Source: Brachionus manjavacas (taxonomy: Eukaryota; Rotifera; Eurotatoria; Ploima; Brachionidae). From it: 64,000 nucleotides of DNA. The notes below the pieces were generated by a model. The model was not told the origin of the DNA. It ran no database searches and worked only from the letters and a program-made list of their open reading frames with translations. Positions 47,301 to 58,370 of the stretch are shown piece by piece (the stretch's first letter is position 1; each line of letters starts with the position of its first letter). The stretch spans positions 5,828,001 through 5,892,000 of the forward strand of contig JAHQIY010000003.1 of NCBI GenBank assembly GCA_019054805.1. The letters run 5' to 3'. Made by a program: the position numbers and the translations under genes.

Positions 47301-49905
47301 ATATGATACCCCCTCCAATATTATACACCAAGAGGCTTTTAATAAACTAAATCTACTAAAAGTCTCAAATCGACTTTTTGAGTTGAGTGAGAGATATGTC
47401 AAGACAGGATTGTGTCATTCTGTTCCATTGGTCGTCAGACTGGTAGAAGAATATAGAGAAGGTTTCGAATCAAGATATATCGAATATCCAACTTCATTGT
47501 GTAAATGCTACTTAGTAATTTCTTCTTTTTTTCTGAACTATCTAATTTAAATATGTCTTACCTCTAGTTATTTCAAAATATCATTTTTATGACTTATTTA
47601 TCCTTTTTTTTATTTTATTTTCTTTTTTTTTAATATATTCATCAGCATTTTTATTTAACAAATTAAAAATAACAAAAATGCTGATGGAGGGTATAGTTTT
47701 TTCATCCTAGCCCGTGTCTCCAAGAAAAACATCCAAAAACTGCAAGTAATTCAAAGTACATGTTTTAAATCAATCTATCAATTACCAAATGACACACCGT
47801 TTATTCAATTTCGGGCCTACTCGAGGACCGATAGGTAGATAGAATTGAGTCAAGACTCAGAATTCTGCTTGAAAAATACATAAAAAAAGTCTAATTTATC
47901 AAAACACACTCATTAGTTCACTCATACAGAATTATATTGATGTTTTTGTTGAAAGCTCAAGAAGTTCTGAACTTAAAGCCCTCCTTTGTAAAGTCTCAAA
48001 TGAGCTATTCCAATAGACAAACTATTTTTCTGTAACATTTTCAATTTCTCTTTCAAATTCTAATTAATTTAATAAAACTTTTTTATGGACACTTTTTTAA
48101 ATTTTAAATACCAATGGCAATAGGAGTTTAATTACTCAAAGCCATTTATTTTAAATATTAAATAAATTATTTAATAAAAAAAATATGCTGATGGTTAGTC
48201 AAGTACCAATAATGCTGTGGACTCAACAAACAATGTTATCAATGACGAACAGTTTATATGATCACAGCGTCAAAGAATGATTAACAAGCAATAGAAGAAA
48301 TGCGCAAAGCGTATTTTCAAAAATCAACTTGAGACATTTACAATGAATATAAAATTTGGAATGATTCAATGCATGTAATTGAAATAAACAATGAGATTGG
48401 GGAGTTGAGTATTTGCAGTTGTTAATATTGGAAAAAAAATTTATGAAAATATGCAAGCATGTGACTGGTTTTGAATATCAATTAGAATTATTACCGTATT
48501 TCCTCAAATAGAAGAAAGTTCGGTCATCAAAGGATTTCTTCTATTCGGAAATTTTTCACTCCCAAAATGTGACTCAATTACAAGAAATTAATAGCTATTT
48601 TTTTCTTCTAATAAAAACTAAAAAAATGCATGTTTTACATGAGAGATGATTCATAAATTTTCTTTTAAACAAGACACATATTCTCTAGAAAAATGACTCA
48701 AATAAAGGAAAATTTTTGACTGAAATACAAGCAAATTACTTCTATTTGAGAAAATACGGTAGAATTTCTAACTTTAGATCTTAAGATTGAGAAAAATTCT
48801 TAAAAAGGCTCTCCCGACCTTTGAGAGAAATTCATCTGGTCCTTTAAATGTGAAAATTTTCAGATCAATAGAAATCAACATCGAACCATCGATTCAAGTT
48901 CAATCAGCGACTACATCGAATCAAATTTTGGCCATTGGCTGCAATAACCGATCAACAGAAAATCAAAACGGTCAAACCGAGAAACGAAAACGCGGAAGAC
49001 CTAGAAAAAGCTAACATTTATTTTTCTATTTTCCCAAGTATTTTTTCTAATTGCTTTTTCTACGTTACGAAAATAAAAATTCAATAGAAAAAAAAATTTT
49101 TTCCACTACTAAAAATAAAAGTTTAAAATATATAAAACATTTAATTTACCTTTTTCTTCTGAAAAGTTGCCATCCAACAAAAGAAAATATCAACAGCGAA
49201 ACAAAAAATAAAGCAAACACATTTATTATATCAGGTATGGTCTTGCGAACATTTCTCATGGCTCTACGCAGCTCTTTTCCTTCATACGTATTGACATAGA
49301 GCAAGACTCGTAGAAACCTTGTATACCTAATTGAATTATTTCCAGCTTCTTTGATTATAAGGTGAATGAATAAATCGAATAAAATTGCCAATATGGTGAT
49401 TAAGGAGATGTAATTTTTTTTATCGTTCAAAAAAGAACTCCGAATCTGAAATGAAAACGATTGAAGCCATCGAAATACGTAAACCAACAAACAAAATAGC
49501 TCTATGATTGATGGAATTGTATAATGGACTTCAAATAAAGACGGTTCTTCAATTAGAGGAAGTAGTAAATGAATGATGATAACAATGTTTACAAAGGATA
49601 CAATTTTAGGATTCAAATACGATTCGTATACTCTTAAAAAAGCATGCCATTTACAATTTTGCTTTTTTTTTTAATTTTAATTACTTCAATTTGCTTCTGG
49701 TTTTACCAAAGGTTAAATTTTCCAAATCTCGTGAGTCTTTGATTAGACGTGAAGCAATCAAAAAGTCCTTGATTTAAAAAATGGATTAAAAAAAATTTAG
49801 ATTAATAATGCTTAATACAAGTTCGGTGGCTTTTGACCATTTATGGTCCGGGTTGCTTTCTAATTGAATATTTTTATGATTGTTGCTGTTGCCTTTTTCA
49901 GTCAT
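44400..49905 (-). CDS. TPCN: Two-pore cation channel (TPC family)
   Basis: Endolysosomal two-domain channel gated by PI(3,5)P2 and/or NAADP-linked signals and, in some members, by voltage. Fourteen exons on the minus strand: 49819-49905, 49707-49767, 49150-49630, 46514-46633, 46070-46458, 45870-46014, 45650-45817, 45514-45596, 45378-45453, 45139-45327, 45003-45088, 44854-44947, 44664-44804 and 44400-44610. They close in frame as 776 residues. Introns are 49-76 bp except one of 2516 bp that holds transposons. Seen: repeat I S1-S5, filter I VTTANFPDVMMPAYS, a long linker with an EF-like DFDNNG, repeat II S4 (RSLRLLKF, positive charges kept), S5 FYVFSMIGMEIFG, filter II LFELMVVNQWH and S6 NIFTAFIIEAFL. 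The C-terminal VEILLQRMF resembles TPC2/TPC3, while the S4 charges resemble TPC1/TPC3; TPC3-like is my best guess. Filter II has VNQW where VNNW is usual. Confidence 0.93.
46800..47640 (+). mobile_element. LINE relic in the channel intron
   Basis: Plus strand, antisense to the channel. Frames 46813-47187 and 47200-47550 give a LINE region past the RT catalytic box (KISIEKSCYMIF, KFLGITLDTKL) through IKKIQVIQNSAIRSIL to a C-terminus, broken by one stop at 47185. It ends in a T-rich 3' tail. Confidence 0.8.
47690..48075 (+). mobile_element. Second LINE C-terminal fragment in the same intron
   Basis: Reads KKNIQKLQVIQSTCFKSIYQLPNDTPF, the same block as at 47230-47300 but diverged, followed by a decayed C-terminus. 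A different copy of a related family. Confidence 0.6.
48200..49020 (+). mobile_element. MULE transposase C-terminal relic in the channel intron
   Basis: About 48310-48480 shows a degenerate SWIM finger (CSC.YWKKNL) and 48787-49014 ends QTEKRKRGRPRKS, an AT-hook tail like that of the MULE at 40387. Stops interrupt the first part, and a MITE sits at 48494-48759. The 3' end is shared with 39490-39620. Confidence 0.6.
48494..48759. mobile_element. MITE with CCGTATTT terminal repeats and TA target duplication
   Basis: Ends ccgtatttcctcaaatagaa (48494) and its complement ..ctatttgagaaaatacgg (to 48759) pair over about 21 bp with one mismatch. TA dinucleotides flank both sides (48492-48493, 48760-48761). 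266 bp, non-coding, Tc1/mariner-type TSD. It is nested in the MULE relic inside the channel intron. Confidence 0.85.
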
Positions 49906-50290
49906 ACTGTTTATAGTCAAATTTAAGTTTTATGCAAGAATTTCTACCAAGAAAGGTAATTATTTTCTCTATTTTATTTGGTCATGTGTTTGAGATTTTG
50001 CTCTTAAGATAAATAGTAAAGATAATTTTTTCTAATTTGAGTTTCAAACTTTTTAATTCATTGTCGCATTTTTTCAATTGGCTTTAGTTTTACAAGAATT
50101 TTCTAAAGAGAAACAAAAACGCGAAAAAAAATCGAATGGTTTATATTTTCAATTTTCAATTTCTTTCGTAAAAAAAGGAAATTCAAGATTAAAATTTTCA
50201 AATAATTTTTTGAAGCTCTATTTAAAAATATTCAAAAAAAATTATTTTGTTTTTAAATCTAAAAACAAAAGCGATATGGTAAATGAGCCT
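49906..50290. other. Upstream region of the channel gene
   Basis: AT-rich. The 96-codon plus-strand frame at 50078-50368 is lysine- and phenylalanine-rich without family signs and is not called. Confidence 0.35.
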
Positions 50291-50515
50291 AACCGGGTGA
50301 CCTATTTTTTTTATTGCATATTTCGCACTCATTTTATTCAAAAACTCCAAAAATGCTCACCGAATTAGACCAGTTTTTTCAAGTCACCCCTTTACCTCCT
50401 GCGGTTATTTGGGTGAATTAGGTTAACCCAGTTACCCCTGATTTTGTAAATATTTAGCCCGAGAACTAACCTCTTTTTCAGGATATTCACCGAATTCACC
50501 CAATTAGCCCAATAA
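50291..50515. repeat. GGGTGAATT/AATTCACC inverted word cluster
   Basis: GC-richer than its surroundings. gggtgaattagg near 50450 and aattcacccaatt near 50495 are inverted copies, with several gttaccc/gggtgac words. Related words recur at 51003-51065 and 51235. Possibly the end of an unrecognised transposon. Confidence 0.45.
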
Positions 50516-52084
50516 GAATTAAAAAAAGGATTTTAAATGTTATTTTTAAAAATATAACTACTTAAAATATTCTTTATTATTATTCTTTTGAATATACGCT
50601 ACAACATAACTGTTTAGAAAAAAATTTAAACGAATTGTTAACGAATTCAAAATAAATTGTTTGATTTTTTTTTAGTTAAAAAGATTAGTTAAAAAGATCT
50701 GTCTCGGAATGTTGTATAAATTTGAAGCTTGAGTAGTATTCAATATTTTTTCAAAAACATCTTTTTTTGCGTTATCAAAATCTTCCATCGAATACTTTTT
50801 TTTTAACTTCTTTTTGCTTGTTCTGATTCATTTTTATAATATATTGACAATTTTTGATAATACAGAATGAATATTTTTATCAAATAAAATCAAATTATTT
50901 TTGTAAAAACAGGAGAAACAAAATTTTAAATTTTTCATAAAAAATGACGTGATTGTGATCATTTTTGTCCTTTCAGTCTAATTATGTTAAATATTTTATT
51001 TTCAGGGGTAAATGGGTGGGATTTTTGGGAATTGAGGTGATACCTCATTAACCTCTTAACCCATTAAAAATAACAACATTAGACAACGGACCCATCGGCT
51101 ATCTCAAAATTCTAGTAAAATTATTTTCTATTAATTAAGACCCACTGAAAACGATAAGCAAATAAGGTCAGTTCAAACTTGTTCCGTCATCGGATCAAAA
51201 ATTGTCAAACATAATTACTAATATGAAAAATTCTACCGAATTAGCCGAAAAAAAACTTTGAATTTAAAAAAAAAGTTTAAAAATTTTTTAAAAATATTTC
51301 ATATATATATTTGGATTCCTCTCTTCAAGATTTACAAGAATATGTGGGTTGTTTAAAAAAAAATAAAACTACTGATATATTTCGGTTTTTCAAATTACGT
51401 CACCGAATTTACATTAAATACATTAAATACTAAATCCTCACTTAAAGATTAGATGATCATCATTTAAAAATTTTGAAATTTTTGCTTAGAATTTTTTTTT
51501 TCAAACTTGTTGATATTAATGATTTTTTGGTGAATGTTATATTTTTTTAACAAAACAATATTTTATTTACTATTTTATTCACTATTTAATTCCAATGATA
51601 AAACTCTTTTATTACAGCCAGAAATTTTTATTTTACACAAAATACTTTTTTAATACAAATATGATTAATTATTGATACATAATTTTTGTTATATTTTTTA
51701 TTACAATAATTTATTTTTATTTTTGCACATATCATTTAGTTTTTTCACAAATTACTTTGACAATTAAGTTATAAATTAGTCTTTAACTAAAATTAGATTT
51801 TCAAATGAAAAAGACAAATAGTTCATCTTGGTCATTTTTAATCATTTTGAAATTTTTTTTTTTCCAAATTAAGTGTTTGAAAAAAATGTAGATAAATATT
51901 AAAAAAATTAAAGTATATCAAAAAAATTTAGACAATTTAAGATGAATTATAAGACAAAATCATATTTTTTTAAGAAATAAAAAATTGTATTTGTTAATTA
52001 AAAATTACTTCCCTATTTCTAATTAACTTTTATCATATAGTTAACGAATTAAAATTGTATGCTTAGTTTTTTTATTTATTTGAA
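50516..52084. other. AT-rich intergenic
   Basis: Apart from the short gggtaaatgggtggg patch near 51005, this is low-complexity AT sequence with no gene. Confidence 0.4.
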
Positions 52085-52345
52085 ATTAATTGTGGAGATT
52101 TCCCCAAGGCAGCTCCGAATAACTTAGGCCTTCTTTTCAGCCCTCATGATTGAAAGTTCTAAATTAAGTTGTTGTTTCTTACAAATATATCTATTAAATC
52201 CTTATTTTTTTAAAATGGTTGTACTTAATTTGATAATTTTTTGAAAAATTTTGATAAAAAAAAATTTTAAAGAAAAAAGAACAATAAATAAAATAATTAA
52301 AGGCCTTGCTTCGGAACGACCTTGGAATTGCATCTCTAATAAAAG
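52085..52345 (+). repeat. LINE 3'-tail fragment
   Basis: The phrase cagctccgaataacttaggccttctttt at 52112-52139 is a diverged copy of the one at 4874-4900. A second GC-richer patch (ttcggaacgaccttggaattgc) follows at 52311. Confidence 0.45.
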
Positions 52346-53379
52346 TCATTAGTGTGATAACTTGTTAAAAAAAAAGCAAACTAGTTTTGTATAATAAAAT
52401 AAAACAATTTTGAACGCTAATACTTATTCTTTAATTTTTTGATGGTAGTTTAATAATTTACTGAGATATTAATTTACATTTTATTGAAAAATTATTAGGT
52501 TTTAATTTTTTTTGTACTCATTCTCTGTTCATTAATGATTTTGATTTACAGGATGTTTTTTTAAACAGTGATTAAGCTCAAGTGTTTATGCAAAAGATGC
52601 ACTTGTTACCAGTATTTGTTTATCTTTTGAGAAAAAAATATTTAAAAAAATAGAACTTTGAATATAATAATTTTTGGATCAATCTGTTTACTTCATAAAT
52701 TATTTGTGATATCTTAATTTTTTTAAACTTTAAAGTTGGAACCGTAAATTTACAAAATTTTTCGAATTAAGTTAAATTAGATATTTATTTATTTAAGTTT
52801 CAAAATTGAGACAAGATTAATTGCTTTTACTCCTTTAGGCTCAATATGACTTAAATCTTAAAATTTAGTTCAAAACAACTAAAAATTCTACATACCAGAT
52901 AAATTAAAAATTCAATAATGTCAATTATAAGTTAGGAGTATTGCCAGCAAACAACAAAACTCTGTTTATAGTCTATATACTATTTTTGAAATTTTTTATT
53001 CATATTATCATCTGTCTTAAAAAATTTATGCAGAGAGTATTTTATCTATAAATAGCTTCTTTCTAAAAAATTTGTCATTCAAAATTTGAAAAACTTGAAC
53101 CATTGATCAATTGTTTTGAGCCTGAAAAAAAATATTTTAGATCCTAATAATCACTTTGGATTATAGAGTACTTCTAAATCAGGTAGAACATACAGTAAAA
53201 GTTAGAATCAAACTTTATTATCCAAATAAAAATCGGATATCCATATTTTTGAATATTTTTTTTCCGTAATTTGGTAAAAAACTTAGCTTTCAAAGATTTA
53301 AAACCATGTTTTCCTATAAATACAGCAACTTACTTATTTCTTGATCTTTTAATGAAAGACTTCCAAAAATTTAACAGAA
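52346..53379. other. AT-rich intergenic
   Basis: No gene or structured element was recognised. Confidence 0.4.
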
Positions 53380-53710
53380 ATAAGGAACAATTTAAAAGAA
53401 AAAATGATCAACAAAGACGGAAAATTGTAGGTTTTTTGAAAGATAAAACAAATAACGAAAGAGAAATAATTAAGTTAGTTGGAGTTTCACAAAAAATTTA
53501 GCGACGAGTCCAACTTTGAGGTCCTAAATAGAAAATCTTAAGTTTTTGTCACATGGTTCCAAAATGATAAATGTCATTTAAAGTTTTGTTTCCCAAGAGC
53601 TCAGAAGTGTGGAGGCTCAGTTGGTATTTGGAGATGCATATCTTACGAAGTAGAAGATTGTTGCTCCATATACATCGGAAGAATAAACCAATATGGTAAA
53701 ATAGAATCTA
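53380..53710 (+). mobile_element. Tc1-type transposase relic
   Basis: 53390-53500 reads QQRRKIVGFLKDKTNNEREI and KLVGVSQK, a Tc1-like helix-turn-helix. Then 53503-53695 reads DESNFEVLNRKS and KCGGSVGIWRCISYE to GRINQYG, the block around the first two catalytic acids of Tc1 elements. The middle of the gene is deleted and one stop is present. It differs from the family at 38790. Confidence 0.75.
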
Positions 53711-53871
53711 ATAGAATTGATAATTTATAAGAAATAACTGATTAATGGAACTTTACTTGCATTTCCATTAAGCCAGATCAATAAAAATTCGACATCATCA
53801 TGTTAGACCGTTCGATTACTTATAGAAATGTTTTTGAATTTCTTTTATTATCTATGAACTAATCAGTCAAA

Positions 53872-54256
53872 ATGCTAAAATATAATAATAAAGAAAATTT
53901 GACAAATATAGGTAATTATTCCTTATTAAAATTTCCATCTTTTTTTAAACTATCAAATATCAAAATAAATTCCGCACAAGATGCTTCATTGTGGTTAGCA
54001 GAATTGTGCCATCTTGAGGAGTACGTCGTAACTTCTGACGTAACTTTAAGTTTTGTTTGAATATATATATTCTTTTTAATATTATTTACAAGCTATCAAT
54101 CTCTTCGCATCCTGAACTAATTAATAAATTTTTTTTCAACAGCTCATATCTGACCCAGAGGTTTCTTCATTGAGCTTATCATCTACACCGCAATTATTAT
54201 CCAGTCGAAACCGGTCTCCTTATTATTATGAATCAAGCAATCAATTTTCTACTTAA
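53872..54256 (+). CDS. Small two-exon protein, unrecognised
   Basis: Exons 53872-54039 and 54143-54256 join in phase 0 over a 103-bp GT-AG intron and encode 93 residues. The first exon contains an amphipathic stretch (INSAQDASLWLAELCHLEEYV); the second is serine-rich and ends in RSPYYYESSNQFST. No signal peptide or membrane helix was seen. Composition is less AT-driven than in the chance frames of this window, which supports a real gene. I do not recognise the family; a short adaptor-like protein is possible. Confidence 0.5.
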
Positions 54257-55394
54257 ACGATAAGTTAAGTGATTTAGTTAAAGTTGAATTAATTAAAAAA
54301 AAAGGAATAATCAATACATTTATATTAAAATTTTTTCTTATTGTTTCATTTAAAAATTCGTGAATCATTTAATTTATTTGTCTAAGATAAAAATTTTATA
54401 ATCAACTAGTTTTCTTTTGAAATTTTTAATAAATAAAAAAAAATGTTTAAAGAAATTTAACAATTCTTATTAAAAATAACTTCATCAATTTCTTTTCATT
54501 TCTCTTCCTTTCATCTTTTTCTCTTCAGTATTGTGAAATTCAGTACAAAATGATAAAAAAAACAGAAAAAATGTAAAAAAATTGAATAACTTATTTACTA
54601 AAGGTCAATCAATCAACCAGTTCAAGAATAAGTACGACACCTTCAAGTCTAGCATATGATTTCACTAACGCGCAGTAGTTCCATTGTATACTTCTTCTAT
54701 TTTAATTTTTCATTGTAATTCTATTTAAATTGTAATTTTATTTGATTTGTAATGGTATTTAAACTGTAATCTTTTATTATGTAACTCTATTTCTGTATTC
54801 TTGCATATTTTTACTTTGTAAAATTCTTGTACATAATACTTACTTAATTCCACACAATATTTTCTTAGATTAAATTAAACAATGACTCTTACTGAACTAA
54901 AAAAAAAAAATGTATTTGTCTGTTATTTTCCATTTTTTCTGCGCAATTTCGGCTTGCTTGCTGTAGCTTATTCTTATTATTATTATTAAGGTTTAAAACT
55001 TATTTAGAAGATTTTGTATGTTTTTTTAAATTATTTTTTTTGTGTTATAAAGTAAAGAAATTAATTAAAAAAATAAATGTCTTTTTTTTCTTAAATATTT
55101 TTTTCATTGAGTAAAAATAGTTAAAGATTTTTGTTTTTTAAACAATAAAAATTAAATTTTATATGTTTGATGTCATTCAATGAACAATTGCAAAAGTATC
55201 TTCAATTTTTTTAAATAAAAAATTTGAAATATCGCACTTTTTTCATGCTTTTTCAAAATTTTAAAATTTAAAATTCTTATTTAAAGATGAAACGATACAC
55301 CTTATCAAAGAGTATTTTATTCCATTATTTAAAACTTAGCTAAAATTTGTAAAAATTTATTGAAAAAAAAATAAAATTTTTGCTTAAATAAATA
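54257..55394. other. Intergenic with LINE-like 3' tail
   Basis: About 54600-54910 (tcaagtctagc..., repeated ttgtaattctattt words, terminal poly-A at 54900) looks like the 3' end of a retroposon. A short ATT tract lies at 54972. The rest is AT-rich without genes. Confidence 0.4.
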
Positions 55395-56624
55395 TTATGG
55401 TTTAGGCTCTCCTGACGATATCATGTCAATTCGTTTAATAACTGATTTAAATTCTTTTTCAAAATCAAAAAATCCCTTAAATCCCCTGGTGTTAGCCGCT
55501 TGGTTAAAGGCATTTCTAAAATATTCATTCTGTAACAAGCAAACTAAAGACTTAACAATCAATGCCAAAAACGAAATCCACACAAAGGCTGTGTAGACAG
55601 GACGCTGGACCACATTTTCATCGTCATAATTTTCATTGCTTGTGTTGAATGTCCGGTAGAAATGTATCACAAAAGTAGGAAAAATAAGGCAGTAGCTTAT
55701 TATTAGAATAATAAAAACTGAAATTGCTTTTCCTTTCTCAGTTTTATATTTGAACTGAGCCAAAAGTTGATTCCTTACATGAAAATCGTTTTTTTCATTC
55801 TCTTCCTCGGTTTGGTCCACTAGATGCTCGTAATAGACAACATTGGCAGGCTGTCTAGTAATGTCCAGACCCTCGATTATTCTTTCTACCATTCCTTTGC
55901 CAGCTTGTTTATTTTCCATCTCTTTTATGTTTTTCTTTAAGCTTATTTTGCGATCATTTATGAAAATTAGCCTCAGAGTTAAAATCGAAAACACAATGCC
56001 TACAAAAAATGGTATAGTAAGGGAAAACCAGAAAAATAACCAAAGCCACCATTGAAATTTTTCGTAAATGTAATCGCACTGGGTTTGAGTGGCAAAATAT
56101 TGAATGTCATTGTAATTGTCAAAAAATGGAATAAAGGCCACAAAAATATCCAACAACCAAATGAGTCCGATGATAAAAAAAACTTTGTGACCGGAAGATT
56201 TGGTTAGCAATTTTTCGTTCTTGTCAAATTGAAGGCGCTTGGTGAAGTTGTTTATGTGCCATACTGGAAATTTGTATTTGATGAAGCGTTCGACACAGAG
56301 AACCATTAGTCCGTGAAAAGTGAGGCCCAAAAATAGTGTGGTAAAAAATGTCTGAACTCGGCAGCCATCGAAACCAAGTGAATTCGAATTATAAACTGCG
56401 TAGCCACTTGGCACTAGAATAAAAAAAGAACAAAGAAAATCTGCAAATATTAAATGAGTGAGCAAAAAATTAGATTTGTCGGTTCGATTAAGACGTCTCA
56501 GTTTTAGAAGTGTAACCAAGAATGAGAAGTTGAATATGAAGCTGGTGATCAATATCAAAGCACAAACGATTGTCAAAAAAATGTTGCTTTTGCCCACGGT
56601 TTCCTCAGTCATATTGTCCAACAA
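55395..56624 (-). CDS. Rhodopsin-like GPCR, orphan, divergent signature motifs
   Basis: Intronless gene of 409 residues with seven hydrophobic segments; the plasma membrane is the expected location. Seen: TM1 IVCALILITSFIFNFSFLV; TM2 with the conserved Asp (LIFADFL); the TM3 cysteine (GCRVQTFF) and an ERF in place of DRY (CVERFIKY); TM4 Trp (GLIWLLD); ECL2 Cys (TQCDY); TM5 Pro (LTIPFFVG); a long third intracellular loop of about 85 charged residues; TM6 with Pro but no CWxP tryptophan (YCLIFPTF); and TM7 with KSLVC where NPxxY is expected, followed by a normal FRNAF helix 8. The N-terminal NMT may be an N-glycosylation site. Ligand is unknown; peptide-receptor-like by general appearance only. 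The Met at 56624 is the first in frame; the Met four codons later is an alternative. Confidence 0.85.
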   Translation of the reverse strand: MLDNMTEETVGKSNIFLTIVCALILITSFIFNFSFLVTLLKLRRLNRTDKSNFLLTHLIFADFLCSFFILVPSGYAVYNSNSLGFDGCRVQTFFTTLFLGLTFHGLMVLCVERFIKYKFPVWHINNFTKRLQFDKNEKLLTKSSGHKVFFIIGLIWLLDIFVAFIPFFDNYNDIQYFATQTQCDYIYEKFQWWLWLFFWFSLTIPFFVGIVFSILTLRLIFINDRKISLKKNIKEMENKQAGKGMVERIIEGLDITRQPANVVYYEHLVDQTEEENEKNDFHVRNQLLAQFKYKTEKGKAISVFIILIISYCLIFPTFVIHFYRTFNTSNENYDDENVVQRPVYTAFVWISFLALIVKSLVCLLQNEYFRNAFNQAANTRGFKGFFDFEKEFKSVIKRIDMISSGEPKP

Positions 56625-57185
56625 AAATAATCAACTAAACGTGATTTATTTTTTCGAAATTTTTTGCTTTTGAGATTACTTTTTCTCTTGGGTTAGCTTT
56701 CGTTTGGTTTCGAATTGGGTTAATTTTAATAAATTATAAAAAAATAAAGTTGTTTTTTAGATTTCTAAAAATCGGTAAATTGACTTGTTTCTAAGGAATT
56801 TGTTTTTAGTGTTAGTGTTTATTCAAAGTTTAAATTTACAACAACAATAAAGTTGTGCATTTTAATTTTTTTTGTTTGCTTCTAATATTGGTCTCTTGTT
56901 GACCTCGACTTTTTATCAATAAAAATTTAACTCAAAAAGTTTTAAAATTTTTCTAGTTTATTTATTAAATTTCTTTAAGTACAAAAATTTAAAACTTAAT
57001 TATTCGTTCAATCTTGTACACGAATAGTTTTGCCCAAAAATTTTTATTAATTTTCTTAATTTAATTTTTCTTGAATTCATTCAATAATTTTATTTATAAT
57101 TTTTAAAAGCTAGATTTATCGCGAGCAAGGTATAATATTTCAAAAATAAAATTTTCCCTTTACTAAATTAAATTAGTTAGACTAA
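56625..57185. other. Upstream region of the GPCR gene
   Basis: AT-rich. Contains accaaac/gttggttt-like words but no recognised promoter element. Confidence 0.35.
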
Positions 57186-57510
57186 AAACTAAAAACTAAA
57201 ATCACTGAGGCATTGGGACGCTATAGTAGCCATTTCCGTTGAATTTACCTAAAGCCACTTTGAAGCTTTCTGTTGACTTGAATGTTACTACATTCTAAAG
57301 TAACTAATTCCATTGTGGATCCACTCTATTAAAAAAGAAATCATGTCTAGCAATCACAGCAGCTGCAAAATCATTTCTTATCGTGTCAGGAAAGCTTTCT
57401 CTTTGAACTCTTAAGCTATGAACTACATACCTATGACTGGCATTCAATCACATACAATTTTTAGGAAACAAACCCATACACCATGCCTGTATCCATCCAT
57501 AAATGGCATT
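57186..57510 (-). mobile_element. LINE C-terminal relic
   Basis: Minus-strand reading gives HSLRVQRESFPDTIRNDFAA, AVIARHDFFFNRVDPQWN and NVVTFKSTESFKVALGKFN, the conserved C-terminus of Jockey/CR1-type LINEs, with a few stops. Confidence 0.75.
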
Positions 57511-58078
57511 CTAATCTCAAAAATAAATATTTTATTTAATAATTAGAATTAAAAAACAGAAAAATAATGGATTATAACTGTTTTAAAAAAATAAAATTTA
57601 AAATTTTTTAAAAATTGAACACTTGAATAAATGTTGTGATAACTATTTTAATTTTGAATTCAAATAATGATATTTTACCTGGAAAAACTCTTTATTTAGG
57701 CATAGTTAATTTAATTTTAAATATAAAATTGATAAAATACATTTTTGTATAAATCGTTTGTTTAGAAAAAACAAAAACATTACATTTAAGTAATTCTTGG
57801 TCAATAATTATGAAAATTAATTTTTTTGACACATTTTATTTCGAAGAATCCAATTTTTAAAAAATAAAAATAATCATCTATTTTTTTTAATCTCAAGATC
57901 TAAACAAAGAACTTTCATAGAGAGTTTCTGAAGCTATTTCTTTAATTTTTAAAAGAAGCAAAATTTGGTTATTCCTTGCAAAAATTTTTCTTAGAATTTA
58001 AGTATTCACTAAAAAATTTTGTAAGGCTTTAACGTTTAAGTAACGATGATTATATTTAAACAAGAAAATTAAAATATA
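57511..58078. other. AT-rich spacer
   Basis: Nothing recognised. Confidence 0.35.
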
Positions 58079-58368
58079 ACAGGTAAGGACAAAGTTTCCT
58101 GTCTAAGTTTTTGTTGTCATAACTTCCTCATTTTAAATCTGCAAACAGATTTGAAATCCTTAGAGTTAATTTAGTGTAATTATAATTTTAAATAAAAATT
58201 TTATTGACTTGCTGAAACAAAAAAAAATGAATCTACTTTGTAAATTTACGTTGCTTTTAATAAACTTTTTTAAATTCTCTTTCTAAATCACTTGGTCATA
58301 GTCTTCATTCTTTAAAAATGAAGGAGTTATGACCTTAAGAAAAAATTCTAGAAACTTTCTTCACCCGT
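58079..58368. mobile_element. MITE derived from the Tc1/mariner family at 38790-39955
   Basis: 290 bp flanked by TA (58077-58078 and 58369-58370). Long imperfect terminal inverted repeats of about 70 bp: left acaggtaaggacaaagtttcc..tcataacttcctcatttt, right the complement ending gaaactttcttcacccgt. The inside joins the 5' leader of the autonomous relic (attgacttgctgaaac followed by an A run and atgaatc, as at 38797) to its 3' end (ctttctaaatcactt, as at 39863), with the transposase removed. A further end fragment lies at 36310-36395. Confidence 0.88.
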
Positions 58369-58370
58369 TA

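Noticed and set aside
50078..50368. 96-codon plus-strand frame
   Set aside because: Lys/Phe-rich with no domain; its end overlaps the GGGTGA repeat cluster.
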